A program made the translations under genes and the position numbers. Below the pieces are notes generated by a model. It was given only the letters and a program-made list of their open reading frames with translations. It was not told the origin of the DNA and searched no databases. A stretch of 25,146 nucleotides of DNA from Didymodactylos carnosus (taxonomy: Eukaryota > Rotifera > Eurotatoria > Philodinida > Philodinidae): NCBI GenBank assembly GCA_905250885.1, contig CAJNOQ010002292.1:1-25146 (forward strand), given 5' to 3'. Position 1 is the stretch's first letter. Each line of letters begins with the position of its first letter. This document shows, piece after piece, positions 9,739 through 18,802 of the stretch.

Positions 9739-10951
9739 GGCATCTAGCAAAATTGGAGATATCTCTTCTCGCATATGCACGACGTACATCTTCAAGATAT
9801 CTATCAACGATAGATATTCTCTTTTTCTCGTTTGCCGTGTGAAGAAAGAGGAAAAGTCAGTGCAGCGTTACGTTACTTTCATTCACTATTTTATTTTTTC
9901 AACACTTTTTTAAACGTCTTTTTCTGCCTCGTTCTTTTACGTCACATATATCGCAATGTTTGCACACGCATATCTTGTGCTAGAAGAGATATCTTCAATT
10001 TTGCTAGATGCCTAGTAGTTTTACTTAGGTAATCAAAAGTAATGACGCCATCACTTTATTTCCTTATAGAAAGCTTCAAGAAATTTTCTTTTTTTATGCA
10101 GTTATAGACAAAACGATGCTCTATTTTTCTATGCTATTTCATTACTATTCACCTAATGTCATAATTATAAGATTTCGATAAGACCTATTGCTTTCGCATG
10201 TGTGATGATAACATGAATGCTCGTGGGTATTTTTTGAATAACTCTTCATAGAAACAAGATAGAGAACTGCGGTTTTTACGGCTGGAAAGAGGAGATGAAA
10301 ATGCATCGAATCGTATATTACGATTTTTCTAGTATGATTTTCGAAGGTTTTTTTTTATTAAATTTTCTAACCGTCTGAAAAATGCATTTTTAATGAAAAA
10401 AAGGAAAAAGCAAAAAATTTGCTAGAAAATCGTATTAGAGGTTCGACTAGAATATATATTATCCCTAAATAATTAAATTCAAACACCTCAGTCTTTCACA
10501 GTTTGCAGATCTTTGAGCAGCGGTTGGAATGTGAACCTGATTATTGAAAATTCACTGTCAACAATCCACGAGAAAGGTTTGTTCTTTAAAAGGTCGACTG
10601 GAAACCTTACAAAAAACAGGTTAAAAAATCTGTACTATACGGTTCGATGCGTCTTCTTCTTCTCTTTTCAATGGTGAAAACCGCAGCTCTCTTCCATGTT
10701 TCTATCAAAACTTATTCAAAAAATATCAGCATTCATATAATCATGACATATCGTAATAAACAGCTTCTTTTTTTTTTCTTTTGAAAATTTTATAGTTATT
10801 AGTTATTATTTATTTTATAGTTAGTTGAATAGTGATGAAATAGCATAGAAAAATAGAGCATCGTTTTGTCTGTAACTGCATAAAAAAAGAAAATATCTTG
10901 AAGCTTTCTATAAGGAAATAAAGTGATAGCGTCATTACTTTTGGTATGCCC
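9739..10951. mobile_element. Compound foldback inserted in the ART pseudogene
   Basis: Two inverted-repeat pairs are stacked here: 9739-9785 with 9966-10014, and about 10022-10325 with about 10630-10957. The outer ~125 bp of the second pair is almost identical between arms. The hexamer TAAGTA sits at 9733-9738 and 10952-10957, a candidate target duplication, and its reverse complement TACTTA occurs at 10022-10027, exactly at the junction between the two pairs. Terminal bases read GGCAT on the left and ATGCCC on the right. ART-like sequence stops at both hexamers, which supports insertion into the gene. No transposase is encoded; open frames here are arm sequence. Confidence 0.75.
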
Positions 10952-11198
10952 TAAGTAAATAAGCAAACCATGTATGAGTTTAATACGATCTTTATTTAAT
11001 AGACGATAAACACTTGAACAGCCTTGTGGCCATTCCATAGTATATAAATAAACTAAAGCTGATTCATCGACCGTGAGATCGTCTAGTGGTATTTTACAGT
11101 TTTCTTTAGCTGTATTAATTCATGCTGGCAGATATTCAAAAAAATTACTGATAGGCTGCTGAATAACTTCTTCTAGTGTCATTAATGAAAGTTTCTCA

Positions 11199-11788
11199 GG
11201 ATGAAGATATTTTTGTGTTCGAAATTAAGGCACATTTGTGCCCGTTTAAAATTTTTTCTGTCCGATCCGGGTATAATAAAATCATTTTACACTTTTGTGT
11301 CCGAAGACAGATATGTGCCGAAGTTTTACCCGGTTTGTGCGCAAGAAAATTTCATAGTAGAACTAGAGATGAACATAAGTTATCCTGACAGATATCGCCT
11401 GAATACATATGAGCATGCTATTGGTTTAATGATTCATTTTGGTTATTATATTGTAAAAGACCTAGTAAAATTACAAAATTTTCAGAAACGACGCGGAAGA
11501 TCAAGAAAAGTAGAAAATGAGTTGTCTGGTGTTTAGCTGTTCTACTTACATATTCTCTCTCTTCTTTCTATTTCTGCCACTACTTCATCAAATAAATGGT
11601 GATAATAAGCTGAGATCTTTCTCATTATTATTCCAAATCTAATTAAAACCGGGCACAAATCAATCAAATCCGGGGACATATCTATCTCCGGGAAAATGTA
11701 AAAAGACTTTTTTGTATCCGGATCGGGCACAAAAAATCATAAACGGGCACAGAGCTGTCTTAATTCCGGGCACAAAAAACTTAAAGCC
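11199..11788. mobile_element. Non-autonomous, Mutator-like (MULE-type) foldback with 9-bp TSD
   Basis: AGTTTCTCA occurs at 11190-11198 and 11789-11797, a 9-bp direct repeat that falls in the same codons (a Glu-Lys-Leu stretch) of the ART pseudogene on both sides, so the gene itself confirms the duplication. Between them, about 11205-11345 matches the reverse complement of about 11640-11788. The arms carry a spaced GTGCCCG/CGGGCAC motif: in the right arm GGGCAC begins at 11651, 11725, 11745 and 11768. Long arms with a 9-bp duplication suggest the Mutator superfamily; that assignment is inference. Open frames inside (for example 11201-11536) are mostly arm sequence. Confidence 0.78.
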
Positions 11789-11865
11789 AGTTTCTCATAA
11801 CCATGTATTGGACCTAACCATCGAAGAGATTGTTCACCAGCATCCAAAAATCGGTCACTTGCCAT

Positions 11866-12729
11866 TATCTTGCTATCATCTTTCTCTAGCAATAAATACA
11901 AACGCTGGTAAGAGCAAAAACATTTTCCGCAGCCACACTTTTTTCTTTTTAGTTAAATACTTCAATTTCTTACAATATTTCTCACAAAAATAAATTTTTA
12001 TTTATTCCTCAACATGTATATCCTTAAGAATGTTTTTATTTTCCATTCTCCAATCTCAAGAAGTTAGATAGAGAAACAAGCACTCAGAGTATTTTCAGTA
12101 TTTCATCGCTTTCGCTTAGAGCAAGCGTCAAGTATCATATACCGCTTGACAGAGAATTCCACGGGCTACAAAATGATCTATAACACATTATTTTAAAAGT
12201 ATGCCTTCATAAAAATATTGGAGAAATACTTGAGAGATAGCTCGATTTTTTCCTATAGTGGTACATAAAAATGATTACAGTTTCTTCTATAGACAGAGAT
12301 TAGGCATAGTTTGTATATAGAAAGATGCAGAATTGAAATGGCTATAACCAGTTACTAGAAACAATAGGAACTGAAACTGTTCCATGCCTACACACTAGTC
12401 TTCAGATTTGTTCTCTTAGAAACCAGCTTGATGGTTCTTTATAAGCTCAACAGAAAAACCGTCATCCATCAGAGACTGTCTTTGACTTTTAAAGCTTTTA
12501 TTTGCTACTGCTTTTGTCTTCTGACCCGATTATCGGTTGCCGTGTCATGACTCGAGTGGCTGAGATTTGACGGAAAGAAATAGAACCCTTTGCAACTGAC
12601 TGTTCTGAATATAAAACTATGAACGTCCATTGCTGAATAAATATTTCTTCCATTTCTCTCCTTCTCTACACATGAACAATGAACGTCCGTTCATTTCATT
12701 CGAATGATTTACTTCTATATTCTATTTAG
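11866..12729. other. No gene seen
   Basis: The first part lies immediately 5' of the ART pseudogene start and may include its old promoter; nothing specific is visible. It contains the inverted partner (12139-12179) of the repeat at 8712-8748 and two GAACGTCC blocks at 12621 and 12682. The end, TTCTATTTAG at 12720-12729, looks like the splice acceptor for the next exon. Confidence 0.45.
12139..12179 (-). repeat. Interspersed repeat fragment, inverted copy
   Basis: Reverse-complement match to 8712-8748 around the core AATTCTCTGTCA. Confidence 0.55.
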
Positions 12730-13597
12730 GTCACAATTTTGTCGATATGTTAAATGGTCGATTTCAATGTTTAACGTGTAGTAAACATATCACTGATGTT
12801 TTTCAAGGTAAAGAACATGCGTCAAATCTTGAAAATATGCGCAGTAAAATAACAACTATACAAGCTTGAACTTGAACTTGATTTTATTTTACAAACAAAT
12901 GCTGACTTTACAAAGAAAGAGCTGCTGTAGGAAAGCAGAAAACGTAAAACATACTTATACACATTGCCACCTGGAGTAACAACACCACGATAGAGAGAGA
13001 ATACGCGCTTATATCTATAGATTCACTCTTACAGAATAGAGTACAGAAACAAAAACAAAAAACAAAACTCAAAAAACGCCTCAACTTTACAAATGACATT
13101 TCAGCATTGCTTTGAACTGACCTAGAGTACGTGCCGCAACAACCGTTTCTGGTGAAGCATTCCATTCGTCGGCAGTCTGATAGAAAAAAGCTGACGCTAC
13201 CCGTTTTTTTGTAAGACTGAACAAATACCCATTTGTGATAAATGTACGAGATCGGTTACTATCAAAGAAGAAGCATTTAAACATGATATGAGATATTACC
13301 ATTTGGAATGTGCAAGGTGCAATAGGTAAACATGTTTAGTTGGTTTTATGTCTTATATAGTCATATGTAATCTAAATTGTAGATGTCGAAAAAAATTATT
13401 CAAAGTGCCTTGCAGAGGTGCGCGATGAATCGATCAGTACTGTCGTACGAAAAGGCTACAAAACTGAAGCTGAAAAACAGTCGGTTTTAGCCAGTTTTTG
13501 GAAATTTTTTTCATCATTAACAAATGCATCAGTGCAATCTAAACAAACCAAAACGACGATTAGAGGAAATGATATCAATAAACAGTTTCCAGTTTAA
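12730..13597 (+). pseudogene. Unrecognised spliced gene interrupted by a LINE
   Basis: Three coding blocks are visible on the plus strand. The first opens after an acceptor (TTTAG, ending 12729) and reads FVDMLNGRFQCLTCSKHITD then FQGKEHASNLENMRSKITT to about 12861. The second, after the LINE, ends DITIWNVQGAI and meets a GTAAAC donor at 13326. A 57-nt intron follows, and the last block starts at 13383 in matching phase, running about 72 codons (for example YSKCLAEVRDESISTVVRKG) to TAA at 13595-13597. The intact phase and long frame argue that these were real exons. A C-x2-C pair is present, but I recognise no family. Upstream exons were not found. The LINE insertion in coding sequence probably inactivated it. 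Confidence 0.5.
12862..13290 (-). mobile_element. 5'-truncated non-LTR retrotransposon (LINE) 3' end
   Basis: On the minus strand 13265-13084 encodes the extreme C-terminus of a LINE reverse-transcriptase protein: NRSRTFITNG, then DEWNASPET, then GQFKAMLKCHL and a stop. This is the common pattern of a tryptophan-asparagine motif followed by a 'LxxFKxxLKxHL' end. A ~200-bp 3' UTR follows with an AATAAA-type signal (reverse complement at about 12884-12889). It ends in short tandem units of CAAGTT at 12867-12882, like the simple-repeat tails of some LINE clades. The 5' boundary near 13290 is approximate. Fewer than 70 codons remain, so it is a dead-on-arrival copy. Confidence 0.75.
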
Positions 13598-14323
13598 AAA
13601 CAACTACTTCATCTTTCAGTAGGATAAAGTGCTGTAATAATCATAAATCAATTGTATTAGGAGAATCACTCGATCAAATTATTTAGAAATAATAATTCAA
13701 GAAAAACTGTTAAAAATAGGTAAAAGGCTATAAGAAACAACATTGAAAGAGGTTGTGTAATGATATTATTGAAGCCAGTCAAAAACCTTTTCTAACGTAC
13801 CTTCTGTAATGTGATTTTCTCCTTTATTTCTAACTTACAGCTTCTATAACTTCATAAGAGAATTTTTGTTTACTATCTTTGTTACTGATCATTCAACATT
13901 TTTTACTTTGTTGGTTTAAAAAGCTTTTAATTATGTTTGAAAACAAAAGAATACTCAGATATGTGAAAATCGGTCATACATCGGTGTCATTTCATATTTG
14001 TCAATATGATATACGAAGGAAATTTTCTAATTTTTTTGTCAAATTGCATAGCACGGCGTGCAATCTTACAACCTCAAGGACTGTTTCCGACGTCATTTTT
14101 TTTACAAGAAAGCGATTTTTACGTCGAAATGCATCTACCCAGGTCCATGATTACGACTGTCGTGTACGATGTTGGACACGACACTAAACAGTATAGTAAT
14201 GTGGTATATACGTGTGGTATTCTCACGTGCAGTATTACGATATCATATTTTGACTGGTCGTTTACCACGTTGTAAACGGTGGTTTACGATTGTCGTATAC
14301 GACGAAGAAAAAAAGTATTTACT
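13598..14323. other. No supported gene
   Basis: Several overlapping open frames (13879-14438) have no recognisable protein and mutually exclusive reading. A repeated block ending in GTCGTGTACGA/GTCGTATACGA (near 14158 and 14292) and a perfect hairpin CGTTTAC/GTAAACG at 14259-14278 suggest transposon-derived sequence. Confidence 0.45.
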
Positions 14324-14409
14324 GGCACCGAGAATCAAACTTTTATACTTCCTCTGGATGTTATTATTATTACAAGTCTCACATCTTACTATTAGACCTT
14401 ACCACCTCA
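14324..14409 (-). repeat. Degenerate tRNA-like (possible SINE) sequence
   Basis: On the minus strand the order is an A-box-like AGGTCTAATAGTAAGATG, a tRNA-Thr(TGT)-like anticodon loop ACTTGTAAT, a B-box-like AGTTTGATTCTC and an acceptor-like CGGTGCC. The anticodon and T stems do not pair properly and a stretch of AATAAT replaces stem sequence. It is not a functional tRNA; a tRNA pseudogene or SINE head is the best reading. Confidence 0.3.
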
Positions 14410-15756
14410 TGATTCTAAGGTTAAAAATAATAGTATAGTTGAGCAGCACGTGAAAGTGAAGATGAGATTTTGAAAGTTGTATAACTTTTGAACAAAAGCT
14501 AACGTCATGATTCTGTATTCACTTTCTAGAGGTGAAAAGTTGCGTTCTTTCCGAATTTAATATTTTTAAACGCTGATTGAGTAACTTCATCGTATTTCAT
14601 CGTTTACATGGTGTCGTTTATACGACCGACGTATTTCAGCGAAAACGATCGTGCACCGCCTGGTATAAAAGATTTAGGTAGCTTTTTTGAATGTGTGAAC
14701 AAAAAATTCCTCTTAACACTGAGTATATTCATGAATGGACTGAAATGTATTGGCTATACAGTGAGCATATAGTACAACTGACAAAGAGAGAGTGAATGTG
14801 AAATGACCAGTGAGAAAAAGATTAACACACACAAAAGGAGAGTGATGTAAAGTAAGTGGCGAATATGAAAGAGCCAATGAGAGAAGATGTCGTTGTTCTT
14901 TATAGGAACAGTTGTGCAAAACAAGTCAACATTTTCTCATTGTACCGCGCGTTCATGAAAAACACAATTTTTTTCGAACTAATTAAACAGGTATCGTTCA
15001 CTTTTGGATTGCTCAAGTTGGACTGAAAACTGGTTTTAAATGAGTTGATAAAAGTATTTGGTAGAAGCGACGAAATCAGGATACGTATTCTAGCATATAC
15101 TCTAGAAATGAAATATTAGTTTTCCTTCGTAGTCTATTTAACCTTTCTTCACATTCGCCGCACGTCTGAATTAGCTGTATTCTTTTAAGATCAGTACAAT
15201 CTAGAGTTTTTAACATTTTCACGTCGGTGGTGGTAGTTCATAGTTATAGTCAGATTCAGCATCATCGAAATACCGCATTCCTGTACGGTTCGATCCAAAT
15301 CTTTAGTCATCGAAATTAAACAGCTTTTAACTTTATTTTTATCTAAGGTTTAATCTTCAGCTAGACGAAATAGTTTGGGAACTAAAAGGTCAGTGGGAAA
15401 TCATGTTCCACATACTTCTTTAAGAATGTAGTTGTGAGGCTTCTAGGTGATTTTCGATGGCTTATCTATGTTCGGCATTCTAGGATGCGAAGTTCCCGTA
15501 ATCCAAGAGTACTATGGAGTATACTCCGTAGTACTCTTGCACCACAGGAACCTATTAGAGAAAATGTTGATCATTATTCTAATAACCACCAGCATTTTTT
15601 CTAACACTGCAATCAGATTAGTGATGGTTCTACGAAAGAATCATTTTCCAGTTCGACACTTTAGATCCATCTGCTTGTTTGTCCGCATACCAATATAAGG
15701 ATATTATATTAATTGTATGATGATACTTTTATAGCACCACATATATATATTTCATT
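14410..15756. other. No supported gene; one near-perfect palindrome
   Basis: A purine-rich tract covers about 14770-14890. A 36-bp palindrome lies at 15504-15539. Open frames at 14713-14919 and 15447-15698 are composition-driven or palindrome-spanning and match nothing known to me. The last ~60 bp before 15757 are TA-rich (ATATATATATTTC), as a core promoter of the F-box gene could be. Confidence 0.45.
15504..15539. repeat. 36-bp palindrome, one mismatch, no loop
   Basis: CAAGAGTACTATGGAGTA is followed directly by its reverse complement with a single T/C difference. Confidence 0.9.
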
Positions 15757-16797
15757 ATGGTCACGAGATTTGAGCATCTCAGTGATGAAATTCATCTCGC
15801 TATATTTCATTATTTGGACGCTTTTCATCTGCATCATGCATTCTTTGGCCTTAATGGTCGTTTCGATAGTACTTTAAACGATCGTTATCTTCGTCTGTCA
15901 CATGACACATCCACCATACCGGATAAATCATATGACGCTTTCTGTCGAGACCATCTTGGTCGTTATAGTAATGTCCTCATCTCACTAACTTTAACACGGC
16001 GAATTGACTCCTTTACACGTTATCCGTCTTGTATGTACAAGGCACATTTCGATCATCTCGAATGGGTAAAGATTAATGATCGTTTCAAACTGAACTCTAT
16101 ATTGTCCTTGTTACACCGGTTGAAATTTGCATCAAAATTAAGAACACTTATCATCGACGTTCGATCACGAAAATATATGCATTTAACTCGCGTTAGTCAA
16201 ATGATACTCGTCGAAAACTATTTGCCTCAGTTGATAACGTTTTCAGTTCAATCTAATTATGTTGTTGTTCTTGAAGGTAAGACGAACATATTGACACAAA
16301 CGAGCAATCTTATCCATGTGACTCTTTATAACTGTGATATCTACGACTTACTCTTCGTACTTAAATGCTGTCCTAAAATTGTCTACTTGAATGTGGGGTT
16401 GAGTAATTTTGATTGCGGCATTCGAATCTCGAAAACCGACACATCGATCTTTCCGTCCATCAAAAGTATTACACTAAAAACTTCTTGCAACATATTTTAT
16501 CGCTCAATATTCGATCAATCATTAAAATCATTATTAAAATCACTGCCAAACTTGACAAGTTTTGATCTGACTGGTCGTGTTTCAGAAGTAGCCGAGTTTA
16601 ACGGTAAACGAGTAAAAGAGCTAGTTGACTCGTTGCTGCAATTAGTCGTTTTCAAATTAGATCTTGAACTAGCATCATCGGATCGTTATCCAACAGACTT
16701 TAGTTCTTTGTTCAAGTCATTTACTGACGATGACTACTGGGATAACATTACCGTTCAGAATAATCGACTGCAGGCAACTGGATGCACGAACTACTAA
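15757..16797 (+). CDS. F-box-like protein
   Basis: An intact, single-exon 346-residue gene with a TA-rich leader before its ATG. Residues 3-45, beginning RFEHLSDEIHLAIFHYLDAF, match the F-box fold: the L-P/S-D/N-E-x-x-x-x-I-F-x-Y-L pattern. F-box proteins link substrates to an SCF ubiquitin ligase through SKP1. The rest (about 60-330) has leucine-rich-repeat-like spacing, for example LIHVTLYNCDIYDLLFVLKC and a KSLPNLTSFDL segment, fitting a substrate-binding solenoid. Proteins of this look are strongly expanded in bdelloid rotifers, so a specific substrate cannot be guessed. The C-terminal VQNNRLQATG motif also looks familiar from that family. Polyadenylation signal AATAAA lies 26 bp past the stop. 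No frameshift or odd codon use is seen; the gene appears functional. Confidence 0.85.
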   Translation: MVTRFEHLSDEIHLAIFHYLDAFHLHHAFFGLNGRFDSTLNDRYLRLSHDTSTIPDKSYDAFCRDHLGRYSNVLISLTLTRRIDSFTRYPSCMYKAHFDHLEWVKINDRFKLNSILSLLHRLKFASKLRTLIIDVRSRKYMHLTRVSQMILVENYLPQLITFSVQSNYVVVLEGKTNILTQTSNLIHVTLYNCDIYDLLFVLKCCPKIVYLNVGLSNFDCGIRISKTDTSIFPSIKSITLKTSCNIFYRSIFDQSLKSLLKSLPNLTSFDLTGRVSEVAEFNGKRVKELVDSLLQLVVFKLDLELASSDRYPTDFSSLFKSFTDDDYWDNITVQNNRLQATGCTNY

Positions 16798-16822
16798 GTA
16801 CATTTTGCTCTTGGATCGTAGA

Positions 16823-16828
16823 AATAAA
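16823..16828 (+). promoter_or_regulatory. Polyadenylation signal of the F-box gene
   Basis: AATAAA, 26 bp after the stop codon and about 40 bp before the dispersed repeat begins. Confidence 0.6.
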
Positions 16829-16865
16829 GATTGCTTACTCACTCTGTCATTAGCGCCGCTGTGCG

Positions 16866-17285
16866 ATAACCAAGATTTGAGCGGAACTTTTCACAAGCAA
16901 AAGCAACTTTCGAAAAAATTTAAAAGATCTGATTTCCAGAGGATCTTTGGAAAATCAGCTCCGTTCTCATAAAATTAACATACAATGTCAATAATCTTTT
17001 TGCATGGATAGATAGTCCGAATGCTACTCGATAGGCCCGGCTCTCCAGCTGTCATCTTTCGGACACTGTTCGCTTTCCTCGAGCACGTGTCTATCTCCGA
17101 GCAAACATCTCTGGGAATCTCGTAATTACATGGAATATAGTTAATCGACTACGCTGAGCATAGTGGAAACAGTTGCTTTTGTGTAGAAATGAAAATAACG
17201 TCGCCAGAAGAATTTTTGTGAAAAACCGCCTGTTACTAGCAAAAATTAAAATCCTTATATCTCGATCAAATCTCATGCTGACTCA
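16866..17285 (+). repeat. ~420-bp dispersed repeat, copy 1
   Basis: Matches 24672-25108 in the same orientation along its whole length. Both have a conserved core with CTTTCCTCGAGCACGTGTCT near 17074 and 24891, and both end at CTCGATCAAATCT followed by TGCTGACTCA. Differences are scattered substitutions and small indels. No coding sequence or terminal inverted repeats were recognised, so its class is unknown. Confidence 0.85.
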
Positions 17286-17495
17286 AGGAAATTTTCAGGA
17301 AAGACTCAATAGGTACCATAATCACGATAATCATTCGTACTATTTACTCACAAAGGAAAGCTTGATTAAAAAGTTAGACTCTAAATTAAATTGTACAACT
17401 CACTCGGTTTCGATGATCTTTCCTGCAGGTATAATTCGTAAAAAGGAAAGATAAAATAAGTAAATGTGCTGGTCAAGATGAGATAGACTATACAC

Positions 17496-17715
17496 TAGAG
17501 ATTTGCACCGGCAAGATTTATTTGCCCGTGCCCGTAACTTCGTACCATGTTGTTGCTCAAAAAATTTAAAATTTCTTTTTGAGAAGCCAGTGCCCGTCGA
17601 AGGGAAGTAGTTGCTCGTCAGTGTGTCTTTCAAGTCTGTGCGTGCTTGTCCATACCCGCGGGCAGTATGGGCACGCCCGCGGCCACGAGAATTCTCGTGC
17701 ACGTGCAGATCTCTA
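17496..17715. mobile_element. hAT-type MITE with perfect 8-bp TSD
   Basis: CTATACAC occurs directly on both sides (17488-17495 and 17716-17723). The element starts TAGAGATTTGCAC and ends GTGCAGATCTCTA, near-perfect terminal inverted repeats. An 8-bp duplication with short TIRs of this form is typical of the hAT superfamily. The 220-bp interior is non-coding and contains G/C-rich subterminal motifs (GCCCGTGCCCG on the left, CCCGCGGGCA and GGGCACGCCCGCGG on the right), unlike the AT-rich surroundings and probably transposase-binding sites. It must be mobilised in trans, if at all. Confidence 0.88.
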
Positions 17716-17723
17716 CTATACAC

Positions 17724-18078
17724 TCATATGTAACAACGTCAATCCTTTTCTCGTTTTCCTTTCTTATTGTTTAGCTTATTCTAGTTCTTGAATAGGTTAG
17801 AAAGTAGAACGAGAAAGATAGTAAGAAAAGAGTAGAAAGTACAATGACTGCGCAACATGCATATATATAATTTATCTCACTCTTTTGAGACCTTTTAGTT
17901 TTATATCCTTGAAAATGACTTTTAAATAAATCGAAACGTCGGAATTTAAAATAAAACGATCCACACCATTGCACTGAAAAAGCGCTTACATCTAAATTTT
18001 TTTCTAAGAGCATCTTGTTATCATTCATCTATTATTCTTTTCTAAGGTAAGTCGTTGCTTTGATTTGATTTTTTACAA
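17724..18078. other. No gene seen
   Basis: A/G-rich stretch with a weak inverted repeat near 17760-17850. Nothing coding is supported. Confidence 0.45.
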
Positions 18079-18540
18079 TATGGGTAAGAGTGCAGCGGAG
18101 CGTATGAAAAAATATCGCGAGATAATGAAAAAATGTTAAGTAAAATACGAAAATTTTCTTGAAAAAGAACGTGATAATAAAAAAGCAACGAAAACGAAAC
18201 TCAATCTGGTGGAATTAGCAGCACTGCGTACAAAGAATAATTTACGTCAAAAAAAGTATCTTAAGAATAAAACAAAACGATTAATTAATAAACCTCCACC
18301 TGTTGCATTTAAAAGTCGTCTGCCGTTTGGGAAAGCTATCAAAAAAGTTAATTAACGGCACTTTCAAAATGTTTAGGAAAAAAGAAGGTTGTTGTCCAGC
18401 ATATTGCAAAAAAGTTGTGACTGATTGCTCCATCTACGCATGAGCGTGTCACTGCTCAGCATCCAGAAAAGTTGGAAGAGGCGGTTCAAAAGTTTTCTGT
18501 TAGTGATGATATTCCTTAGCTAATTTTAGAACGGAAAAAT
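18079..18540 (+). pseudogene. Decayed copy of a repetitive coiled-coil gene (KYRExxK type)
   Basis: The frame from ATG 18079 reads GKSAAERMKKYREIMKKC, a stop, then VKYENFLEKERDNKKATKTK, a basic LRQKKYLKNKTKR run and PPPVAFKSRLPFGKAI. After a frameshift near 18353 it continues ALSKCLGKKKVVVQHIAKKL, a stop and APSTHERVTAQHPEKLEEAV. The N-terminal pattern ERMRKYRExxKxxxxKYExYLxKER is one I associate with high-copy, transposon-associated genes in many invertebrates. The part after the proline-rich linker is also typical. Function of the family is not established to my knowledge. Three stops and a frameshift make this copy non-functional. Confidence 0.6.
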
Positions 18541-18802
18541 ACCCGTTTTCAGAAAAAGCCGTGTAGTTTCACCAGGAAGTGTTGTATAGCTTTGCGGTTA
18601 GCATATTCAGATTCAGCATCAAAAGCTGAATCTATAGAATTACTTTCTGAAGGCGCAAAAGGAAAACTCGATTTTTGGCAAAGCCGGAAACCAAAGTGAT
18701 CCAAATCCATCAATCGTTTTTGTAAGTCTTTCAATTCCCTCTGGAGAGGTCCTAGAGCCAAAACTTTTACACCGTTCGATGTGGCATCTCAAGCTCTACA
18801 GA
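18541..18802. other. Flank of foldback family A, partly related to it
   Basis: Contains an 8-bp hairpin, GATTCAGC/GCTGAATC, at 18610-18632. The part from about 18750 resembles the arm sequence of 836-2004 near 1092-1140, so the true element may begin further left than 18803. Confidence 0.4.

Larger units (their letters stand above)
9358..11865 (-). pseudogene. Rotifer-type mono-ADP-ribosyltransferase (ART), broken by two insertions
   Basis: Pieces of one ART-domain protein lie in order on the minus strand. From the ATG at 11865 comes RFLDAGEQSLRWLGPIHGY, to about 11798. After an insertion, 11198-10958 gives MTLEEV, an in-frame stop, then DESALVYLYTMEWP and an LLNK block. After a second insertion, 9732-9358 gives IVWHSVKLNLSENY, two stops, DFSSCTESIKTLES, a frameshift and IENEILLLP. 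In the R-S-E class of ARTs these regions hold the catalytic Arg, the Ser motif and the E-x-E motif. Here the E-x-E glutamates (ENE) and serine block are visible, but the Arg position reads VWHS where relatives have VWRG as I remember them. Such enzymes move ADP-ribose from NAD+ onto proteins. Stops, a frameshift and two insertions make this copy dead. Confidence 0.82.

Noticed and set aside
9832-10032. Open frame with a hydrophobic N-terminal part and RRDIFNFARC
   Set aside because: The end is the inverted copy of 9739-9785 and the rest is T-rich sequence; not a gene.
11201-11536. 111-codon open frame inside the MULE-like element
   Set aside because: Its first third is arm sequence that also reads on the opposite strand at the other arm; no transposase or known domain.
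13879-14438. Three overlapping open frames of 89-102 codons
   Set aside because: Mutually overlapping in different frames, no recognised motif, spanning short repeats and a hairpin.
14713-14919. Small frame with a Leu/Ser/His-rich, membrane-like look
   Set aside because: Comes from a purine-rich tract read in reverse; low complexity.
17400-17791. Frames on both strands rich in Arg, Gly and His around 17.5-17.7 kb
   Set aside because: Products of the G/C-rich interior of the hAT MITE.
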